Shown here: positions 59,044 through 64,000 of the stretch, piece after piece
How positions within the stretch are numbered: position 1 is the first letter of the stretch
How the letters are laid out: every line of letters begins with the position of its first letter
Virus record (IMG/VR): IMGVR_UViG_3300027896_000001
Location: 62,001 to 126,000 of that record
Source: a virus
DNA length: 64,000 nucleotides
Reading direction: 5' to 3' (one strand)
Notes under the pieces: model-generated
Databases searched by the model: none
Told to the model about the DNA's origin: nothing
What the model saw: only the letters and a program-made list of their open reading frames with translations
Made by a program: the position numbers and the translations under genes

Positions 59044-59609
59044 CACAAAATTTTTTCTACAATGAATTTCGTCCAGCTGGTGCTCCTGTTACGTGGATGC
59101 CAATTTCTGATTATCAAAATATATTGATCACAATGCTGGCAAACAACCTGCAAATAGTACGGTCATCTATGCCTCCAGGGTCCACTATGACAATTTCATG
59201 TGGAGTAAGAGTTCTGTCAGATTTTAATCGTTTAGTAAGTCAGGGATATCATCCGTCTCCTACGAGCGATCATTTTTGTGGAAATGCTGTGCCGGTAGAT
59301 TCTATTTCAGATAAATTCAAAAGGTATGGTCCTGTATATTATTTTTCAGTAGGAGCCGCGGATATAATTCCAAACGGAATGGATAACGATTTATTATTCA
59401 GAATGGCAGTGCAAATGACATTAAGAGGAGTATGCAGATTCGGACAGATAATTAATGAACAGGATATTAAAAAAGGCACAAAATGGGTCCACTTCTCAAA
59501 TGATTATTCGAGTATATTCTCATCTGATATGGTTAAGTTTCTTAATAAACAGCCTTTTTTAACAACAATCGATGGAGGACTTACTTATACGCCATATCTT
59601 CCGGTATAG
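59028..59609 (+). CDS. M15 peptidase-like protein, possibly inactive
   Basis: 193 residues from the ATG at 59028 (AAGGAGG upstream). TISCGVRVLSDFNRLVSQGY and SPTSDHFCGNAVPVDS follow the layout of M15/D-Ala-D-Ala peptidases (S-x-R..N..G..S-x-H-x-x-G-x-A-x-D), but the Asp of the zinc site is shifted or missing (AVPVD), so it may be a structural relative. These domains occur in phage lysins and baseplate hubs. It lies between a glycosyltransferase and the 523-residue neck or tail protein. Confidence 0.45.
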   Translation: MLSKITQNFFYNEFRPAGAPVTWMPISDYQNILITMLANNLQIVRSSMPPGSTMTISCGVRVLSDFNRLVSQGYHPSPTSDHFCGNAVPVDSISDKFKRYGPVYYFSVGAADIIPNGMDNDLLFRMAVQMTLRGVCRFGQIINEQDIKKGTKWVHFSNDYSSIFSSDMVKFLNKQPFLTTIDGGLTYTPYLPV

Positions 59610-59658
59610 ATTTTTACTCTGTTAATTTGTATAATTAAAATAAACGCTTGGATCAACT

Positions 59659-61230
59659 ATGCAATTCACATCTGTAGACGTTGTAAAAACAAAAGAAAAT
59701 TTTTATTATATTGAATGGGGATTTGCTCCAACAACCACGACTCCAGTTCCAACAACAGAGGCCCCTACAACTCCAGAACCGTTGGTTACCACTACCCCAG
59801 AACCGCATCATCCAGGCGGATTGCCTACCACTACCACCATGCCCCCGCTGTTTGATACAACGACTACGCCTGCGCCGGAATCTCCATCAACATCTCCATC
59901 AAGCAGCGCATCATCATCTGCCAGCCCTTCTCCTCCTCCAGAATCAGTTGATGATTATAATTTCCAAATATGGTGGAGCAGGGATCCTATTTCAGGATTT
60001 CTTGCTGTTCAAGATGTTAATGGGGATCCAATTGTAATAGATGGCGCGGTAGGTCCGCTTTGTTATACGCATCAAATACGTCAATACGATTTTAATCAAG
60101 ATAATTATTATAAAATTCTTGCTATAAAAAAAGTTGAATTAACTCAATTTTTCTCTGAAACTGTTTTTATCGGAATGTTCAGCGACGGCATTCATGAGGT
60201 AATGAAATACAATGAAGAACTTCTTTACCAGCATTATCAAGGCGAACCATGTCTTATAATCAAAAGAAAAAGCTTTGGCGCGCGTTGCCCTGTATGCTGG
60301 TCTAAAGAACGCCAACAAATGATAAGATCTCATTGCGATACATGTAAGGGAACCGGATTTGTTACAGGATATTATCAAGCAATTAGAGAACAGGTTTCCT
60401 TTGATTCGGATCCTAAAAAATCTGATTCTCAAAAAGAATGGGAAAATGTATATGACACAATAAGGGCAAGGTTATCAAATTATCCTTTAGTGAGGCCAAA
60501 GGATTTAATTGTAAATCTTGACAATAATAAAAGATTCGTTATCACTCATGTTGAAACAACAAAGCTTCCAAAATTAAGCGAAAGCAAACAGGTACTTTCA
60601 AAACAAAATTATATTTTAAGTCAATTACTCACCCTCGAAGAACTTAATCCGGATGATAATGAATATTTCATAGATGTGGACCATATTCCTGAAGTTCCGC
60701 AAGGGGATGAAGGTGGAACAGGAAGCACTATTCCGTTTTTTAATGATCATCTTCCGGTAACGGTTGATCCTCCATTATCAATTACAGACAACCATCAACA
60801 TGTAGTTTTAAATTACAGTTCGGATGATTTTAAATTAATAAATGGAATACTGGCTCTTAAAAACAGCACCGGATCGATAGGCACGGAAAGTTATATAGCC
60901 GCAGAGGTAATAGCGCCCGCTCTGAAAGTAGTTATTACAAACGGAGATGGAACAATATCTATTGCAGATTCTTCAGACAAAACGCAGGTTGATAAAGTTG
61001 TAGGAATAACATTGAGTGAAGCGGCTATGGGAGGATTGGTTGTTGTTCAAAAACTTGGAAAACTTGTGAATGTATCATGGAATTGGACAATAGGAAAAGG
61101 AATATTTTTTGATGATAATGGCAATTTAACCCAAACAGTTCCAGTAGGAGGTTATTGGATGAACATCGCAAAAGTGATAACTCCAACTATAATAGAGATT
61201 CTTTTACGACTTCCGGTAATACGGGTTTAG
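59659..61230 (+). CDS. Neck/tail protein with mucin-like linker and zinc motif
   Basis: 523 residues. After a 22-residue start comes a Thr/Pro/Ser-rich mucin-like stretch to about 95 (TTTTPVPTTEAPTTPEP and SPSSSASSSASPSPPP). Then a folded domain with CPVCWSKERQQ..CDTCKGTGF, a DnaJ-like zinc pattern seen in some phage head-completion or tail proteins, and a C-terminal domain (VVGITLSEAAMGGLVVVQ, GKGIFFDDNGNLTQTV) like phage decoration domains. Weak -10-like TATAAT lies upstream. It may be an adaptor exposed at the neck, with sugar-bearing linker. Confidence 0.55.
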   Translation: MQFTSVDVVKTKENFYYIEWGFAPTTTTPVPTTEAPTTPEPLVTTTPEPHHPGGLPTTTTMPPLFDTTTTPAPESPSTSPSSSASSSASPSPPPESVDDYNFQIWWSRDPISGFLAVQDVNGDPIVIDGAVGPLCYTHQIRQYDFNQDNYYKILAIKKVELTQFFSETVFIGMFSDGIHEVMKYNEELLYQHYQGEPCLIIKRKSFGARCPVCWSKERQQMIRSHCDTCKGTGFVTGYYQAIREQVSFDSDPKKSDSQKEWENVYDTIRARLSNYPLVRPKDLIVNLDNNKRFVITHVETTKLPKLSESKQVLSKQNYILSQLLTLEELNPDDNEYFIDVDHIPEVPQGDEGGTGSTIPFFNDHLPVTVDPPLSITDNHQHVVLNYSSDDFKLINGILALKNSTGSIGTESYIAAEVIAPALKVVITNGDGTISIADSSDKTQVDKVVGITLSEAAMGGLVVVQKLGKLVNVSWNWTIGKGIFFDDNGNLTQTVPVGGYWMNIAKVITPTIIEILLRLPVIRV

Positions 61231-61241
61231 GAGAGTGACAC

Positions 61242-62123
61242 ATGCCAAAAACCAGTGTTATCATACCATCCAGAAATGAAAGATTTCTACAAAAAACAAT
61301 TGATGATATTCTTTCAAAAGCTACAAAAGATATTGAGGTCATAGCTGTTCTTGACGGCTATTGGCCAAATCCAGCATTAAAAGAACATAAAAATTTAATA
61401 CTAATCCATGTAACAGATCCGAGGGGAATGAGGCCGGCAATCAATTCTGCCGCTCAAATAGCGCGTGGAAAATATTTAATGAAACTAGATGCTCATTGTA
61501 TGGTCGATAAAGGGTTTGATGAAAAATTAATGGCGGACTGTGATGACAACTGGATTGTCGTTCCAAGAAGATACAGTCTTGAGCCGGAAAAATGGGAAAT
61601 AGCTAAAACTGGAAAAGCCCCTGTTGATTGTCATTATCTTTCTTATCCATATCTGAAACCGGAAGAAATCGGAATGCATGGAGTCCCATGGACCGAAAGA
61701 GCTAAGGCAAGGATTGATATTTTAATAGACGAAGAAATGTCCTCTCAAGGTTCTTGCTGGTTCATGCGCAAAGATTATTTCTGGAAATTTGGCGGAATGA
61801 GCTGTGAGGGATATGGAAATTTTGTTCAAGAGGCTCAGGAGCTTGGATTGAGAGCGTGGCTATCTGATGGAAAAATGATGGTTAATAAAAAAACATGGTA
61901 CGCGCATCTTCACAAGGGGAAAACATATGGAAGAGGATATTATATATCACAACCTAAAATGGTTGCAGGCGCAATATATTGCGCAAATTTTTGGATGAGC
62001 AATAAATGGAAAGAAAGAAAACACGATATGGAATGGTTTATAAATAAATTTTGGCCCGTTCCAACGTGGCCTGAAAACTGGAAAGAACTTCGATTTAATA
62101 AGGAAACAAATGAATACTCTTGA
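61242..62123 (+). CDS. GT2 / GalNAc-transferase-like glycosyltransferase
   Basis: 293 residues with AGGAG upstream. SVIIPSRNERFLQKTIDDIL, VIAVLDGYWPN, LMKLDAHCMVDKGFD (DxH metal site) and CEGYGNFVQEAQELGLRAW as the acceptor block, followed by a Lys/His-rich end. Same overall type as the enzyme at 57555. It overlaps the methyltransferase gene by 14 bases. Confidence 0.75.
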   Translation: MPKTSVIIPSRNERFLQKTIDDILSKATKDIEVIAVLDGYWPNPALKEHKNLILIHVTDPRGMRPAINSAAQIARGKYLMKLDAHCMVDKGFDEKLMADCDDNWIVVPRRYSLEPEKWEIAKTGKAPVDCHYLSYPYLKPEEIGMHGVPWTERAKARIDILIDEEMSSQGSCWFMRKDYFWKFGGMSCEGYGNFVQEAQELGLRAWLSDGKMMVNKKTWYAHLHKGKTYGRGYYISQPKMVAGAIYCANFWMSNKWKERKHDMEWFINKFWPVPTWPENWKELRFNKETNEYS

Positions 62124-62772
62124 TCGCTCAGAATGGGATAAAGGAAGGGTTGGAGAATTAGGGTTTTGGAGAAATTTTCTTAATAATAAATCTAAAAAAT
62201 ATTTAATTAATAGACTTCTTCATCCTAGACTTCATTTTATGCTGGGGGATAAAAAGGAAGTCAGTATCGCCGATATTGGCGCCGGAGCGATATCTATTAT
62301 AGGAAACACTTATGAAGGCGTCAAACTCAATATAACTCCTTCTGATTTTTTAGCTGACGAATACAAACAATTATTAAACGAATTAAATATCCATCCTTTA
62401 ATTTATACTGAAAAACAGGACATGGAAAAACTAACTTATGACAATAATACTTTTGATATAGTTTATTGTCAAAATGCTTTAGATCATTGTTTTGATCCTA
62501 AAAAAGCAATATTGGAAATGATACGAATTTGCAAATCTAATGGATGGATATATTTTCGGCATTTTCCGCATGTGGCAAAACATCATAGATATCGTAATTT
62601 TCATCAATGGAATATTGACAAAACAAATAATAATGATTGCGTTGTCTGGAACAGACAGGAACAATTTTTATTATCAAGTTTGGCAAGTGGTTTTAATACT
62701 GAAACAGAAACAGGACGCATAGGGATGGTTGTAACAACAGGTAAAAAAGAAAATCTAAAGGAGGTGTCGTGA
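62110..62772 (+). CDS. Class I SAM-dependent methyltransferase
   Basis: 220 residues. Motif I is IADIGAGAISIIGN, followed by an acidic strand LNITPSDFLADEY, motif IV FDIVYCQNALDHCFDP and a post-motif IRICKSNGWIYFRHF. This Methyltransf_11 pattern acts on sugars or small molecules. In a glycosylation cluster it may methylate sugars. Confidence 0.8.
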   Translation: MNTLDRSEWDKGRVGELGFWRNFLNNKSKKYLINRLLHPRLHFMLGDKKEVSIADIGAGAISIIGNTYEGVKLNITPSDFLADEYKQLLNELNIHPLIYTEKQDMEKLTYDNNTFDIVYCQNALDHCFDPKKAILEMIRICKSNGWIYFRHFPHVAKHHRYRNFHQWNIDKTNNNDCVVWNRQEQFLLSSLASGFNTETETGRIGMVVTTGKKENLKEVS

Positions 62773-63386
62773 ATTTAATTGAATGCTTGTCGCAAAAATA
62801 TTCTTTTGATTTGTCTCAAAAATCACCTATACAGCTTCCATTAACGCGAAACGATCTTACAAAAATATTTAAGGAATTGGGATTTAAAACAGGAGTTGAG
62901 ATAGGCGTTCAAGAAGGAATTTATTCCGAAATTATATGCCAAAACAATCCAGAAGTATCTTTGTTTTGTGTTGATCCATGGAAAGCTTATCGTCGATATC
63001 GGGATTTTGTAAGTCAAGAAAGACTTGATAAATTTTATGAAACAGCGAAAAAGAGATTAGAACCTTATAACTGTACATTTATAAAAAAATTTAGCCTGGA
63101 TGCGGCTAAAGATTTTGCAGATAAAAGCCTAGATTTCGGTTATATAGACGGAAATCATGAATTCAGATATGTAGTAGACGATACCGATGAATGGATAAGA
63201 AAAATAAAAAAAGGCGGTATCATGGCTGGGCATGATTACAAACGATCAAAAGGCGATGCTCCATATCATGTAGTTGATGCTATTTCTGCTTATACTTATT
63301 CACATAAAGTGAAACCGTGGTTTATTACAACAGAAACAGATCATGATTTACCTAGGTCTTTTTTCTGGGAGAAACAATGGATTTAA
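62769..63386 (+). CDS. Methyltransf_24-type SAM methyltransferase
   Basis: 205 residues from a GTG start with AAAGGAGG upstream, overlapping the previous stop. TGVEIGVQEGIYSEIICQ (SAM loop), SLFCVDPWKAY, and SLDFGYIDGNHEFRYVVDD..GGIMAGHDY are the signature of Methyltransf_24 O-methyltransferases, often in phage sugar-modification clusters. Likely partner of the adjacent glycosyltransferases. Confidence 0.8.
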   Translation: MNLIECLSQKYSFDLSQKSPIQLPLTRNDLTKIFKELGFKTGVEIGVQEGIYSEIICQNNPEVSLFCVDPWKAYRRYRDFVSQERLDKFYETAKKRLEPYNCTFIKKFSLDAAKDFADKSLDFGYIDGNHEFRYVVDDTDEWIRKIKKGGIMAGHDYKRSKGDAPYHVVDAISAYTYSHKVKPWFITTETDHDLPRSFFWEKQWI

Positions 63387-64000
63387 CAATATTATTTTAC
63401 ACATCAAATTATATAAACGAATCCTTCGCCAAGGAAATAAGGGATCAGTTAATAAGAGCTTCCGAAGGAATTCCTATAATAAGTATTTCTCAAAAACCAA
63501 TGGATTTCGGAGAAAACATATGTGTTGGAGATATTAGCAGATCTCATCTTAATATTTATAGACAAATTTTAATAGGAGCAAAAGCAGCCACAACGGAGTA
63601 TGTTGCATTGGCTGAAGATGATGTATTGTACTCTCCAAGCCACTTTACTTCATTTCGTCCAGACGGAGATACATTTGCATATAATTTAAATAAATGGAGT
63701 ATTTTTACATGGGTAAATCCTCCAACATTTTCTTATATACCGCGAATGGTTATTAATGCATTAATAGCCCCAAGAAAACTTCTTGTTGAAGCTTTAACAG
63801 AAAGATTTACAAAATGGCCTGATGATACAAAAACACCTGTTAAATATTGGGGAGATTTAGGTCGTTATGAAAATTATCTTCATGTTACAGTTAGAAAAAC
63901 AACAACTTTTAATTCTTCTCAATGTAATATTGTGTTTTCGCATACAGATGCGTATGGATATCTTGGATTAGGAAATAGAAAAAAAATGGGAGATCAAAGA
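63377..64000 (+). CDS. Glycosyltransferase-like protein, partial (runs off right edge)
   Basis: The frame opens at ATG 63377, overlapping the previous stop by ten bases, and is open for 208 residues to the edge. MDLTILFYTSNYINESFAKE and EYVALAEDDVLYSPSHF (acidic pair like a GT-A metal site) suggest a sugar transferase. It continues the modification cluster. Confidence 0.6.
   Translation, partial: MDLTILFYTSNYINESFAKEIRDQLIRASEGIPIISISQKPMDFGENICVGDISRSHLNIYRQILIGAKAATTEYVALAEDDVLYSPSHFTSFRPDGDTFAYNLNKWSIFTWVNPPTFSYIPRMVINALIAPRKLLVEALTERFTKWPDDTKTPVKYWGDLGRYENYLHVTVRKTTTFNSSQCNIVFSHTDAYGYLGLGNRKKMGDQR

Overview
The window is part of a large tailed-phage genome (Caudoviricetes). It has a large terminase subunit, an HK97-type major capsid protein, capsid decoration proteins, a baseplate spike, and a phage replication set that includes its own multisubunit-type RNA polymerase. 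Genes are tightly packed with frequent ATGA and TAATG overlaps, and most starts carry strong AGGAGG ribosome binding sites. Base composition is AT-rich except in the capsid genes and in a series of GC-rich structured non-coding stretches. I do not identify the host; strong Shine-Dalgarno sites argue against Bacteroidota. The spike gene hints at a contractile tail.

Left part (1-24,600, minus strand): a JAB-type isopeptidase (cut by the window edge) next to two proteins with E2-like cysteine motifs; a VRR-NUC nuclease; an HTH protein; an SNF2-type helicase; a DEDDh exonuclease fused to a Cas4/RecB-like nuclease; a DnaG-type primase fused to an MCM-type helicase; two proteins with SSB-like acidic tails; and many small unknown genes. 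This replication block is interrupted at 11.7-15.4 kb by six long, highly structured GC-rich RNA-like elements that share a terminal signature. A 685-base AT-rich stretch (23,372-24,056) with repeated motifs and large dyads is a candidate origin or control region.

Middle (24.8-46.9 kb, mixed strands): a 2110-residue single-chain beta-beta' RNA polymerase; a candidate riboswitch-like leader; two further structured RNAs on the minus strand; a spike and a cysteine hydrolase; then a minus-strand operon coding for a DHH phosphoesterase, a retron-type reverse transcriptase, RNase HI and a small basic protein, followed by a pseudoknotted RNA with its own terminator. The terminase genes follow.

Right part (47-64 kb, plus strand): virion morphogenesis genes (small glycine-rich membrane-like proteins, a probable prohead protease, scaffold-like acidic protein, capsid, decoration proteins, neck or tail genes) interleaved with glycosyltransferases and methyltransferases. 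Ser/Thr-rich mucin-like tails on virion proteins beside GalNAc-transferase-like enzymes suggest that the particle surface is glycosylated.

Most striking are the RNA content (about ten structured elements, six of one apparent family), the reverse transcriptase operon with its RNA, the JAB/E2-like cluster, and a shared promoter-like motif that sits directly upstream of several of the minus-strand RNAs and operons.
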